A stretch of 64,000 nt of DNA from Planctomycetota bacterium (GTDB taxonomy: Bacteria; Planctomycetota; J058; JAJDCQ01), in NCBI GenBank assembly GCA_029260755.1, contig JAJDCQ010000043.1, positions 124,001-188,000 of the forward strand, given 5' to 3'. This document shows, piece by piece, positions 19,228 to 28,400 of the stretch (position 1 is the first letter of the stretch; each line of letters begins with the position of its first letter). The position numbers and the translations under genes are program-made. Under the pieces are notes generated by a model. That model saw only the letters and a list, made by a program, of their open reading frames with translations, ran no database searches and was not told the origin of the DNA.

Positions 19228-20018
19228 CACCGCGCTCCCGCGGCGCCGACGAGACGACCGTAGAGCCAGCCGCCGGGGCTCGCCCGACGCACGAGGAGCG
19301 CCCAGGCGGCGACCGCGAACAGGAGCGTGCCCGGCACCCAGCCTGTGAATCGGATCAGGACGCTCGCGCCGATCGCCGGCGCCAGCCCGGCCCCGAAGAT
19401 CGCGACGAGGCTCATCGCCGCGATGCCCGAACGCGACCGACCCGCCGGCGAGGGGTCTCCGTCGCGAATCCAGGTGGCCGTGAGGTAGAGGAGCGTCGGG
19501 ATGAACGCGATCCCCATCACGCCGAGGGCGAGGGCGACGTCCGACCCGAGCCACTCGAGAACGCGGGCGGGCTCCCAGGTGAGGAACGCATCGTGGTCGA
19601 CGGCGAAGAACCGCCGGTAGCCCGAGCCGTCCCAGCCGTGGACCAGGATGAAGAACATCGCGAAGTAGCCGCCGATCCAGTGGAGATAGGCCTGATGCGC
19701 CCGGCCGCGGAGGATCAGCCACCTGGCCACGAGGTAGCCGGCCACCCCCTGGGTGACGTTGGTGAGGGCGAACACGCACGGGAGCCACGCCGGCATGTCG
19801 CGGGTGCCGACGTGCATCGTCTCCCAGCTCGGAAACGCCCAGAGGAGATAGGCGCCCGACGGCGCGAACACGGCCGCGAGGAAGAGGAGCACCCGCGAGA
19901 AGTGCGGCCCGGCGAGGGGATCCTCATCGCGCTGCCTGGCCGCGACGAGCTGGCGGGAGGCGGCGAGGGCGAGCCCGGCGCCGATGCCGTAGGACCAGAA
20001 GACGTCTACCTGAACCAT
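19227..20018 (-). CDS. Polytopic membrane protein, TetR-controlled
   Basis: 263 aa with about seven predicted membrane helices. No known domain is recognised. The start at 20018 is preferred over a longer frame to 20042 because GGAGG sits 6 nt upstream of it and the longer start would overlap the operator at 20034-20049. It is the first gene of a two-gene operon with the HpnA-like epimerase. A role with lipids or isoprenoids in the membrane would fit the partner but is a guess. Confidence 0.8.
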   Translation of the reverse strand: MVQVDVFWSYGIGAGLALAASRQLVAARQRDEDPLAGPHFSRVLLFLAAVFAPSGAYLLWAFPSWETMHVGTRDMPAWLPCVFALTNVTQGVAGYLVARWLILRGRAHQAYLHWIGGYFAMFFILVHGWDGSGYRRFFAVDHDAFLTWEPARVLEWLGSDVALALGVMGIAFIPTLLYLTATWIRDGDPSPAGRSRSGIAAMSLVAIFGAGLAPAIGASVLIRFTGWVPGTLLFAVAAWALLVRRASPGGWLYGRLVGAAGAR

Positions 20019-20033
20019 GTCGACCTCCGAGAA

Positions 20034-20049
20034 GAATGACACGTCATTC
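20034..20049. promoter_or_regulatory. TetR operator in front of the membrane protein/epimerase operon
   Basis: GAATGACACGTCATTC is a perfect palindrome of 7-bp arms with a 2-nt centre. It is the exact reverse complement of the site at 20705-20720. It lies 15 nt upstream of ATG 20018, next to the ribosome binding site. A half-site GAATGAG follows at 20051. Confidence 0.8.
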
Positions 20050-20089
20050 CGAATGAGACCCGGGGCGAGCCCGACGCCGAACTCCGGCG

Positions 20090-20692
20090 TCAGGCTCCGA
20101 TGCCCTCGAAGACCAGGGTGGTGACTCCGGCGATCCAGCGGTCGCGCTCGCGCTCGCGCTCATCCGCGGCGAGCACCTGCTGGACGGCCTCGAGGATCGC
20201 CGCGTTCATGACCCGCGCGGTGACCTCGGCGTCGAGATCGCGGCGCAGGAACCCGCGCGCGATCCCGTTCTGAAGATAGGAGGCCGTCAGCGCGGCCACG
20301 AGATCGAGCGCCGTCCGCACCTTCGCGGTGATCGCCTCGTCGATCCCGACCGACTCGACGAAGATCAGCCGCGCGAGGTGCGGGTCGGCCGTGAAGACGT
20401 CGAAGAGTCGCCGGCCGATCCGCTCCACCTGCGCCCGGTACTCGCTCAGGCTCGTCGCGGCGTCGGGCGCCTCGTCGGCGAGCGCCGCGGCGAGGTCGGC
20501 GACGACGCCGTCGACGACGTGGCCGAAGATGTCGAGCTTGTTGTCGAAGTAGCGGTAGAAGGTCCCGTGCCCGAGCCCGAGCTCGCCGGCGACCATCGCG
20601 ATGTTGGTCGCGTGGTAGCCGTGCTCGGCGAAGAGGCGTCGCGCGGTCGCGACGATCGCCTCGCGGCGCTGCTCGGGGGTGGGTCGTGGCAC
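20090..20692 (-). CDS. TetR family transcriptional regulator
   Basis: 200 aa. The N-terminal ~50 residues form the classic TetR helix-turn-helix: ARRLFAEHGYHATNIAMVAGELGLGHGTFYRYFDNK. The C-terminal ligand-binding region is all-helical. The start is GTG 20692 with GGAGG 6 nt upstream. The promoter (20717-20744) overlaps an operator, so it should repress itself. The same operator precedes the neighbouring membrane protein/epimerase operon. The effector is unknown. Confidence 0.92.
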   Translation of the reverse strand: MPRPTPEQRREAIVATARRLFAEHGYHATNIAMVAGELGLGHGTFYRYFDNKLDIFGHVVDGVVADLAAALADEAPDAATSLSEYRAQVERIGRRLFDVFTADPHLARLIFVESVGIDEAITAKVRTALDLVAALTASYLQNGIARGFLRRDLDAEVTARVMNAAILEAVQQVLAADERERERDRWIAGVTTLVFEGIGA

Positions 20693-20704
20693 GTCGAACC
20701 TCCG

Positions 20705-20720
20705 GAATGACGTGTCATTC
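20705..20720. promoter_or_regulatory. TetR operator between the regulator gene and rsmH
   Basis: GAATGACGTGTCATTC, a perfect palindrome with a 2-nt centre. It overlaps the -10 box and start site of the tetR promoter and lies ~50 nt upstream of rsmH on the other strand. Confidence 0.8.
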
Positions 20721-20744
20721 TACTTCTGAGTGTCCTGCCGTCAA
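20717..20744 (-). promoter_or_regulatory. Promoter of the TetR regulator gene
   Basis: Minus strand: TTGACG (20744-20739), 16-nt spacer, TAGAAT (20722-20717). Predicted start near 20710 falls inside the operator. Confidence 0.65.
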
Positions 20745-20771
20745 AGGAATTCCGAAGGGAGATGCGTGCCC

Positions 20772-21794
20772 ATGCGACCGCATCACCCCGTTCTTCTCGA
20801 CGAGGTCCTCGACCTTCTGTCCCCGCAGCCGGGCGACCGGGTGCTCGACGGCACCATCGGTGCCGGGGGCCACGCGCGCGCCCTGCTCGAGCGGATCGCG
20901 CCGGGCGGCGAGCTCGTCGGCCTCGATCGCGACCCCGGCGCTCTCGCGATCGCGGCCCCCTACATCACGTTCGGCGATCTCAAGACTTCGCCCGCCGATG
21001 TCGATCCAGGAGGTGGGGACGGATCGACCGATTCGCCGCGGGGCCTCCACGCCGAGACCGCGGCGGGGCAGGTCCCCGTCCGTCTGTACCGGGCCGACTT
21101 CCGCGACGTCGCGTCCCTCGCCGAGACCGAAGACTGGCCGCCGTTTCAGGCGGTCCTCCTCGACGTGGGCGTCTCGTCGATGCAGCTCGACCGCAGCGAG
21201 CGGGGCTTCTCGTTCCAGAACGACGGCCCGCTCGACATGAGGATGGATCCCGAGGGACCGGTGAGCGCCGCCGAGATCGTCAATGACTGGAGTGAGACCC
21301 GCCTCCGCGAGGCGATCCGCGACCTCGGCGAGGACCGGCGCGCCGGCCGCATCGCCGCGGCGATCGTGAGCGCCCGGCGCCGCGCGCCGATCCGGACGAC
21401 GAGGCGACTCGCCGAGGTGATCGCCGACGCCGCCCCGGCGCCCCGGCCGCCGCCCGGTCGCCGCCGCGGCCCGACGATCCACCCCGCGACGCGCACGTTC
21501 CAGGCGATCCGCATCGCCGTCAACGACGAGCTCGGCGCGCTCGAGGCCGGCCTCGCCGGCGCCTTCTCGCTCCTCGCGCCGGGCGGCCGCCTCGCGGTGA
21601 TCAGCTTCCACAGCCTCGAGGACCGGATCGCGAAGCGCTTCCTCCGCGATCGGTCCCGGGCGGGAGAGGCCGAGCTCCTCACGCGGAAACCGCGCGAGGC
21701 GGGCCCGGCCGAGCTCGCCAGCAACCCCCGCGCGCGCAGCGCCAAGATCCGCGCGGCGCGCCGCGAGACGCCCGCCGAAGGAGACGCCCGATGA
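20772..21794 (+). CDS. rsmH: 16S rRNA m4C1402 methyltransferase RsmH
   Basis: 340 aa. It starts RPHHPVLLDEVLDLL and has the SAM-binding motif DGTIGAGGHARALLE (family: DGTxGxGGH). Later it has DVGVSSMQLDRSERGFSF and, near the C-terminus, ISFHSLEDRIAKRFLRD, all family hallmarks. ATG 20772 is chosen over a longer frame because the conserved N-terminus begins there and GGGAG lies upstream. It methylates N4 of C1402 in 16S rRNA. Its stop overlaps the ftsL start (ATGA). Normally it follows mraZ directly; here 3.2 kb intervene. Confidence 0.95.
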   Translation: MRPHHPVLLDEVLDLLSPQPGDRVLDGTIGAGGHARALLERIAPGGELVGLDRDPGALAIAAPYITFGDLKTSPADVDPGGGDGSTDSPRGLHAETAAGQVPVRLYRADFRDVASLAETEDWPPFQAVLLDVGVSSMQLDRSERGFSFQNDGPLDMRMDPEGPVSAAEIVNDWSETRLREAIRDLGEDRRAGRIAAAIVSARRRAPIRTTRRLAEVIADAAPAPRPPPGRRRGPTIHPATRTFQAIRIAVNDELGALEAGLAGAFSLLAPGGRLAVISFHSLEDRIAKRFLRDRSRAGEAELLTRKPREAGPAELASNPRARSAKIRAARRETPAEGDAR

Positions 21795-22048
21795 GGCTCA
21801 CCCACTACCTCACCGTCCTCGCCGCCGTCATCGGCCTCGGCATCTGGGTCGTCGGGCTCCACGTCGAGCGCGTCCGCGCGGGCCACCGAATCCACCGCCT
21901 CGAGAACGAGCGCGCCGAGCTCCTCCGCCAGCGCAAGGAGATCCTGCTGCTCCTCGAGGAGGCGGCGACGCCCGAGAAGCTCCGCGCCCTCGGCGTGCAG
22001 CTCGGCATCGAAGGCGCCGCCACCACGACCGCCGGGAGACCGTCATGA
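21791..22048 (+). CDS. ftsL: FtsL-like cell division protein
   Basis: 85 aa with the standard FtsL layout: a short cytoplasmic tail, one membrane helix (about 8-24), then a charged leucine-rich coiled coil (about 28-60). Sequence identity in FtsL is too low for assignment by motif, so the call rests on topology and on position between rsmH and ftsI. Start and stop both overlap the neighbouring genes by 4 nt (ATGA). Confidence 0.75.
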   Translation: MRLTHYLTVLAAVIGLGIWVVGLHVERVRAGHRIHRLENERAELLRQRKEILLLLEEAATPEKLRALGVQLGIEGAATTTAGRPS

Positions 22049-24111
22049 GCGCCGCCCTCGTCTCGCCGTCCGAGCCTTCCTCCCGTCATCGCGCGCGCGC
22101 GCTCACGCCCGAGGGGGCGACGGCCGCGGCGCCGCCGCCGGGGCGGCGCGAGCGCATCCGCGCGGAGCTCGCGATCGCCGGTCTCGGGGTCGTGCTCCTC
22201 CTGCTCCTGCTACGGCTCCACCATCTCCAGGTGACCCAGCACGAGGTCTGGCTCGAGCGCGCCTCGAAGCAGCGCCAGCGGACCGAGACCCTGCCGCCGC
22301 CGCGCGGCGACGTCCTCATCCGCGACGGCGACCGCCTCGTGCCGCTCTGCGCGTCGGTCCGGGCGGTCAGCGTCTTCATCGCGCCGCAGCTCCTCGACGA
22401 CCCGACGACCGCGCAGCGCCGCCGCGACGAGATCGCCGCCTACACCCCGAAGACGCTCCGCAAGAGGCTCGGCAAGATGCTCCCGACGCGCGAGCGGGCG
22501 CTGCCCAAGCTCGCCGAGATCCTCGCCGTGCCCGCCGAGCAGCGCGACGCGTTCGCCGCCTCGCTCCGCGACCGCAAGGCCGTCTGCGAGCGGATCGCCG
22601 TCGAGATCGAGGCCGGCGGACCGCGGCGCGCCCGCGCCCTCGCCTGGCTGCGGCCCGACCGGATGGGCCTGCTCGACCAGCTCGCGGGCATCCTCGGGCT
22701 GTCGGCGTCGCAGCGCGCGAGCGCCGAGGCGCGCTTCCGGCGCGGGCTCGGGACGTGGCTCGCCCGCCGCGTCGACCCCGAGCTCGGCGGCCGGATCGAC
22801 GCGCTCCGGATCCACGGCGTCGAGGTGCGCGACGAGCCGCGCCGCGCCTACCCGTTCGGCTCGCTCGCCAGCCACGTGGCCGGCGTCGTCAACGTCGACG
22901 GCGAGGGGCTCTCGGGCCTCGAGCTCCTCTTCGACGAGGAGCTGCGCGGCGTGCCCGGCCAGCGCCACCTCGAGACCGACAACGCCGGCCGCGTCTTCGT
23001 CACCGAGAACACGCACGAGACGCCGGCGCAGCCCGGCCTCTCCGCCGTCCTGACGATCGACCGGACCGTCCAGCTGGCGCTGGAGGAGGCGCTCGACGCG
23101 GCGATGGAGAAGTGGGAGCCGAAGGCGGCGTGGGGCGTCTTCGTCGAGGTCGGCACAGGTCGGATCCTGGCGATCGCGAGCCGTCCGGCCGTCGACCAGC
23201 GCGACCCCGGCGCCGCGGCCGCCGACGCGCGGCGGCTGCGCGTCCTGACCGACCCCTACGAGATCGGCTCGACGATCAAGCCGTTCGTCGTGGCCGTCTG
23301 CGTCGACCGCGGCCTGACCCGCTTCGACGAGATGATCTTCTGCGAGAACGGTCGCTTCCCCGTCCGCGGGCGCCGGGCGATCGAGGACGTCCACGCCTAC
23401 GGGATGCTGAGCGTCGCGATGGTGCTCGTGAAGTCGAGCAACGTCGGCGCCGTGAAGCTCGCCTTCCGGCTGGGCAACGTCCGCCTCGCCGAGGGGCTCC
23501 GCGGGCTCGGCTTCGGAACACGGAGCGGCGTCGAGATGCCCGGCGAGAGTCGCGGCAGCCTGCGCGGCCTCGACCGCCCGTCGCCCGTCGCGCTCTCGAG
23601 CGTGGCCCAGGGCTACGCCATGCAGGCGAACGCGCTCCAGGTCGCGCTCGGCTACGAGGCGCTCGCCAACGGCGGGATCCTCCACCGGCCGCAGCTCGTC
23701 GAGGAGTGGCGGAACGCCGAGGGCGAGGTCGTCCGGAAGAACGAGTCGACCGTCGTCGGTCGCGCCGTGAGCGAGGAGACCGCCCTCGCGCTCCGGCGTC
23801 CGCTCGGCGAGGTGGTCCGCTCGGGAACCGCGCGCCGCGCGAAGATCGCCGAGTACGACGTCGCCGGCAAGACGGGCACCGCCAACAAGGCGATCGGCGG
23901 ACGCTACAGCCAGCGCTTCAGCGTCCTCTCGTTCGCCGGCTGGGCGCCGGCCGACGACCCCAAGGTCGCCTTCTGCGTCGTCGTCGACCACGCCGATCGA
24001 GCGAAGGGCGCTCGCTACGCCGGAAGCGTCGCCGCCCCGATCGCCACCGAGACCGTCCGCCGGGCCCTCCCCCATCTGGGCGTGCCGCCTCGCTCCGACG
24101 ACGACGACTGA
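22045..24111 (+). CDS. ftsI: Class B penicillin-binding protein, FtsI/PBP3 type
   Basis: 688 aa. A single membrane helix (about 41-57) is followed by an N-terminal pedestal domain containing a charged insertion (about 115-250). The transpeptidase domain has the catalytic Ser 409 in STIK (409-412), SSN 464-466 and KTGT 609-612. It cross-links septal peptidoglycan in the periplasm. The presence of an intact FtsI implies a peptidoglycan-making cell, which matters if the host is a planctomycete. The C-terminus ends in a run of Asp. The next gene is convergent, so the usual murE-murF-mraY continuation is missing here. Confidence 0.93.
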   Translation: MSAALVSPSEPSSRHRARALTPEGATAAAPPPGRRERIRAELAIAGLGVVLLLLLLRLHHLQVTQHEVWLERASKQRQRTETLPPPRGDVLIRDGDRLVPLCASVRAVSVFIAPQLLDDPTTAQRRRDEIAAYTPKTLRKRLGKMLPTRERALPKLAEILAVPAEQRDAFAASLRDRKAVCERIAVEIEAGGPRRARALAWLRPDRMGLLDQLAGILGLSASQRASAEARFRRGLGTWLARRVDPELGGRIDALRIHGVEVRDEPRRAYPFGSLASHVAGVVNVDGEGLSGLELLFDEELRGVPGQRHLETDNAGRVFVTENTHETPAQPGLSAVLTIDRTVQLALEEALDAAMEKWEPKAAWGVFVEVGTGRILAIASRPAVDQRDPGAAAADARRLRVLTDPYEIGSTIKPFVVAVCVDRGLTRFDEMIFCENGRFPVRGRRAIEDVHAYGMLSVAMVLVKSSNVGAVKLAFRLGNVRLAEGLRGLGFGTRSGVEMPGESRGSLRGLDRPSPVALSSVAQGYAMQANALQVALGYEALANGGILHRPQLVEEWRNAEGEVVRKNESTVVGRAVSEETALALRRPLGEVVRSGTARRAKIAEYDVAGKTGTANKAIGGRYSQRFSVLSFAGWAPADDPKVAFCVVVDHADRAKGARYAGSVAAPIATETVRRALPHLGVPPRSDDDD

Positions 24112-24116
24112 CTGCC

Positions 24117-24152
24117 GGTCAGGTCCGGACGTCGGACCCGTCAGACCTGACC
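24117..24152. terminator. Bidirectional terminator between ftsI and the glycosyltransferase gene
   Basis: GGTCAGGTC (24117-24125) pairs with GACCTGACC (24144-24152), with further pairing in the 18-nt loop. It lies between two convergent stop codons (24111 and 24196). Confidence 0.6.
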
Positions 24153-24195
24153 CCGTTCGACTTCGGGTCGCGGCGACTCGCTCGAGGTGCCCGGG

Positions 24196-25308
24196 TCAGC
24201 GGCCGGCGGCTTCGCGCTGAACCTGCGCCACCGCGTCGGCCGCCCGGTCGGGATCGAACCGCTCGCGGGCTCGCTCCCTCGCTCGCTCGCCGAGCGCGCG
24301 GGCGTTCCGCGGGTCCTCGAGCAGCTCCCACACCGCGTCCGCGAGCGCGGCCGCGTCCTCGGCCGGGACGAGGCGACCGCTCACGCCGTCCTCGATCTGC
24401 TCGGCCGTGCCGCCGACGTCGGTCGCCACGAGCGGCCGCGCGAGCGCCATCGCCTCGAGGATCACCACGCCGAGCGGCTCCTGCCGGGCGCAGCTCACGA
24501 CGACATCGGCGTCCCGGATCAGCGCCGCGGCGTCGTCGCGCCAGCCGAGCAGCCGCGCCCGGCCGGCGAGCGGCGGCGCGTCGACGCGGGCTCCGATCGC
24601 GTCGGCGAACTGCCGCGCCTCCGCCTTTCCGGTGAAGAGCGACCCGACGTGGACGAAGAGCGCCTCGGGCCGCCGCGTCGCGACCGACGCCGCCGCGTCG
24701 AAGAAGACGTCGGCCGCCTTGCGCCGATCGAGCATCCCGACCGTCAGCACGACCGGCGTCTCCGCCCCGACCCCGAGCTCGCGCCGGAGCGCGCCGGCCG
24801 GGATCCGCGCCGGGTCGAGGCGATCGGCGTCGACGCCGTCGGCGATCAGCCGGAGCCGGTCCTCGGGCACGCCCGCCCCGACGACGCTCTCGTGCACCGC
24901 CCCCGAGACGGTGATCACCGCCGCGTTCCCGGCGACCCGCCGCGCGCGGGCCGCGCTCATCCGTCCGATGTCGCGGGCGTGCGCCACCGCGGGGGGGCCG
25001 CCGTCCGCGGCGAGCGTCCCGCTCACGGCCGCGAGGGCGAGGGTGTTCGCGTGGACGAGCTCGGCGCCGAGCCGCTTCACGAGCGGCGCGACCGCGGCCG
25101 CCCGCTCGAGCACGTCGCGGCCCGCCTCCTTCCAGACGAAGTCGCGGCGCGCGATCTCGAGGCGGTCGAGGTCGGCCGCCAGCGATCCGCCCGGCGGGCA
25201 GAGCACGACCGGGTCGACGCCCATCCGGTCCGATCGTCCGAGGAGCTCGAGGAGCATCGCCTCGCCGCCGCTCCGGGTCGGAAACTCGCACAGGTAGGCG
25301 ATGCGCAC
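24196..25308 (-). CDS. GT4-family glycosyltransferase
   Basis: 370 aa with a GT-B fold pattern. The N-terminal Rossmann half opens RIAYLCEFPTRSGGE, and the C-terminal half has VLTVGMLDRRKAADVF and the nucleotide-sugar site EPLGVVILEAMALARPLVATDVGG (the GT4 EX7E motif). It probably transfers a sugar from a nucleotide donor to a cell-envelope acceptor. The frame extends upstream to 25422, but the conserved N-terminus begins at GTG 25308. No clear ribosome binding site is seen there, so the exact start is open. Confidence 0.85.
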   Translation of the reverse strand: MRIAYLCEFPTRSGGEAMLLELLGRSDRMGVDPVVLCPPGGSLAADLDRLEIARRDFVWKEAGRDVLERAAAVAPLVKRLGAELVHANTLALAAVSGTLAADGGPPAVAHARDIGRMSAARARRVAGNAAVITVSGAVHESVVGAGVPEDRLRLIADGVDADRLDPARIPAGALRRELGVGAETPVVLTVGMLDRRKAADVFFDAAASVATRRPEALFVHVGSLFTGKAEARQFADAIGARVDAPPLAGRARLLGWRDDAAALIRDADVVVSCARQEPLGVVILEAMALARPLVATDVGGTAEQIEDGVSGRLVPAEDAAALADAVWELLEDPRNARALGERARERARERFDPDRAADAVAQVQREAAGR

Positions 25309-25363
25309 GCGGCGATGGTGACCGGGGCGCCCGTGACGACGCAAGCGCGGGCGGCCCGCCTCG

Positions 25364-25392
25364 TTGCCCCTCCCGGACGTCACGGCCAGAAT
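25364..25392 (+). promoter_or_regulatory. Possible promoter of the second kinase gene
   Basis: TTGCCC (25364-25369), 17-nt spacer, CAGAAT (25387-25392); predicted start near 25399, 26 nt before GTG 25425. The -10 match is only moderate. Confidence 0.35.
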
Positions 25393-25424
25393 GGACGAGA
25401 CCGGGGAAGTCGACCGAGCCATCC

Positions 25425-28400
25425 GTGACGACCGAGATCGAGACCAGCTCCGACACCGACCGACGCTTCCTCGCCGAGGCGGTGCGGTTCGGTCTCCTCG
25501 ACGAGCAGACCGCCCGGCTCGCCCTGCAATGGCGGATCGACGCCGACGCCGCCGGCGCTCGCGCTCCCAGCGCCGCCCGCACCCTGTGCGAGCGCGGGGT
25601 GATCTCGCCGGCGCAGGCGGCCGCCATCCTCCACCGCGTCCGCGCGGCGCGCACCGAGCGAGCGCCCGCCCGCGATCCGACCCGGGAGCACCGTGGCGGG
25701 GACGGCGGCCCCCGTCTGGAGGTCGGCGCTCGCCTCGGAGGCCATCGGCTCCTCGACGAGCTCGGTCGCGGGGGCATGGGCGCGGTCTGGCGCGTCCGCC
25801 ACGAGGCCTCGGGGGTCGTGCGCGCGCTCAAGGTGATCCTGCCCCAGGGCGGGGCGATCGACCCCGAGGACGTCCTCCGCTTCCGGCGCGAGGCCGAGCT
25901 CCTCGCCCGGGTCGCCCCCCATCCGGGCGTCGTCCCGATCCACGAGGTCGGCGAGGTCGATGGCCTCCTCTACTGCGTCATGGCGCTCGTCGAGGGCGCG
26001 CCCCTCTCGACCCTCACCGGCGACGGGCCGATGCCGGCGGACGACGCGGCCAGGATCGTCGCCGGGATCGCCCGCGCGATCGCGCACGTTCACCGCCACG
26101 GCGTCCTCCATCGCGACCTCAAGCCGGCGAACGTCATCATCGACCCGGCGGGCGCGCCGCACGTCCTCGACTTCGGCCTCGCCGTCGACCTGCGCGCGAC
26201 CCGCCTGACCCGGGCGGGCGACATCCTCGGGACGCCCGCGTTCATGGCCCCCGAGCAGGTCGACCCCGTGATCGCGGGCGCCGAGATCTCGGAGTGCACC
26301 GACGTCTACGGGCTCGGCGCGATCCTCCACGCGACCCTGACCGGGCGCCCCCCGTTCGCCGGCGCCGACCCGCTCTGGATCCTCCAGCAGGTCCTCTCCG
26401 ACTGGCCCACCGCCCCGAGCTCGATCGAGCCGTCGGTCCCGCGCGAGCTCGAGGCGGTCTGCCTCAAGGCGCTGGCGAAGGCGCCCGCCGACCGCTACCC
26501 GAGCGCGGAAGCGCTCGCCGACGACCTCGAGCGCTGGCGAGCGGGCGAGTCGACGACGGCGAGCCCGCTCGGCGCGCTCGAGCGCCGGCGACGGCGCCTC
26601 GTGGGCCCGCGGGCGGGACGGCTCCGCCGCCTCCTGCCCGAGCTCTCGGCCTTCGCGATCGTGGCGACCGCGCTCGTCGGCGGTGCCCTGCTCCTCGACC
26701 CCTACGGCCTCGGGGAGGGCGAGAAGCTAGCGGCTCGCGTGGCTGCTGCCGAGGAGAAGCGCGACGATGCGCTCGCCGCGAGCGACCCGAGAGCCTTCGA
26801 CGCCGCGACGGCCGAGCTCGACCGACTCGTCGACGAGAGGCTCCGCGCCGAGCGACCCGACCTCGGAGCACGACTCGACCTGCTCCGCACCATCGCCGCG
26901 ACCGCGACCGCCGACGGCGACCCCGGGAACGACCTCGCGAAGACCCTCGAGCCTCGTCGGGGCGCGGAGCCGGAGCGCCCGGCAGAGATCGAGGCGAGGC
27001 GCTCCGACCTCGACCTCGCCCTCCGGATCCTGCGGGCGCGCGGCCGGCTCGAACCGATCGCGACCCTCGTCCTGGCCCAGGAGGACGACCTCGTCCCCGA
27101 CACCCACGACGCCCACCTCGCCTCCCGCACGCATCTCGACGTCCCCCCGGCGCCCGCGCGCGTCGTGGAGCTCCAGTGCGCCCTCGCCGACCTCGCCGTC
27201 GCCCTCATCGAGGGCCGGGACGTCGTCGCCCCGGACCGGCGCCTCCGCCTCGCCGCCATCCTCATCCGGAAGCTGTCCAAGCGCGCTCATCCCGAGGCGT
27301 CGCGCGATCTGCTCGCCCTGCTCCTCGCCGGGACCGAGGAGGCGAGCGATCCGGACGCCTTCCCCGGGGAGGAGGCGCGGAGTCTCCTCGAGAGGTTGGC
27401 GGCCCTCTCACGCGTCGCGGGGCCGGCGGCTCTCGACGCGCCGACCCTCGCGCGGATCGTCCGATGGGGTCGAGCGGCGCTCGTGGCGAGCGAGGAGAGC
27501 CCCGACCCTGATCTCGCGAAGGCCGCCGACGCGGTCCTCGACGAGATCATCGCGGTCCTGCCCGAGTCGCCCGAGCTCGAAGAGCTCGCGGGCGAGATGC
27601 TCTCGCGCCTGGTCGCCCCGATCGTGTTCGGTACCGACGAGACTCGCTCCGTTGCGCGGATCGAGCAGGGCCGTCTCCTCCACGCCCGGGGTCTGCTCCC
27701 AGGCGAGCTCGCGACCCTCATCGCGCTCCTGCGAAGGTGGTCGAGCGAGAGGCGCGAGGCCGCCCTCGATCACCTGCGTGCCCGTCTGGACCTGGGCCGC
27801 CGCGCGGAGCCCGAGACCCGCGACCCGGCCGAGCTCACCGTCGCGCTCCGGCTGCTCGCGAACGATCTCGTCACCAACCGGGGGATGACCGTCTCGGCGG
27901 CCCTCTCCGCCAACCGAGGCCGCCTCGCCATCGCGATCGGGGCGATCCTCGAGCGCGAGAGCCGTTCCGGCGACCTCCCGGGCGCTGCGCTGAGCGAGGT
28001 CGCTCGCTGGCTCGGCGCCGCCGTCGAGGAGACGAGCAATCTCGAGGGGGGAACCGGCTCGACGCTCGCCGGCCTCCTCGCCGCGGCGCCGGGCGACGCC
28101 AACGCCCCGCCGCACGAGAGGATCCACGCGCTCCATCGCGAAGCTCTCCGCCGCGTCGCCACCGAGCCGCGATGGCGCCGCGAACCCCTCCGGGCCTACC
28201 TCGAGCACATCGCCCGGAGCCCCACCCGCGGCTCGCTCTCGCGAGCGCTGGAGGCGTGGCAGATCCGCCCGAGCCAGAGCCAGCCTGCGACGATCGGCCC
28301 GCTCGATTCCGGCGAGGAGGGCCTCTTGCGCGACCTCGAGGCTGCCGCCACGGCCCGCGCCTTGGTCCACCTCGACGCCGGAGGACCCGACTCCTGCGGC

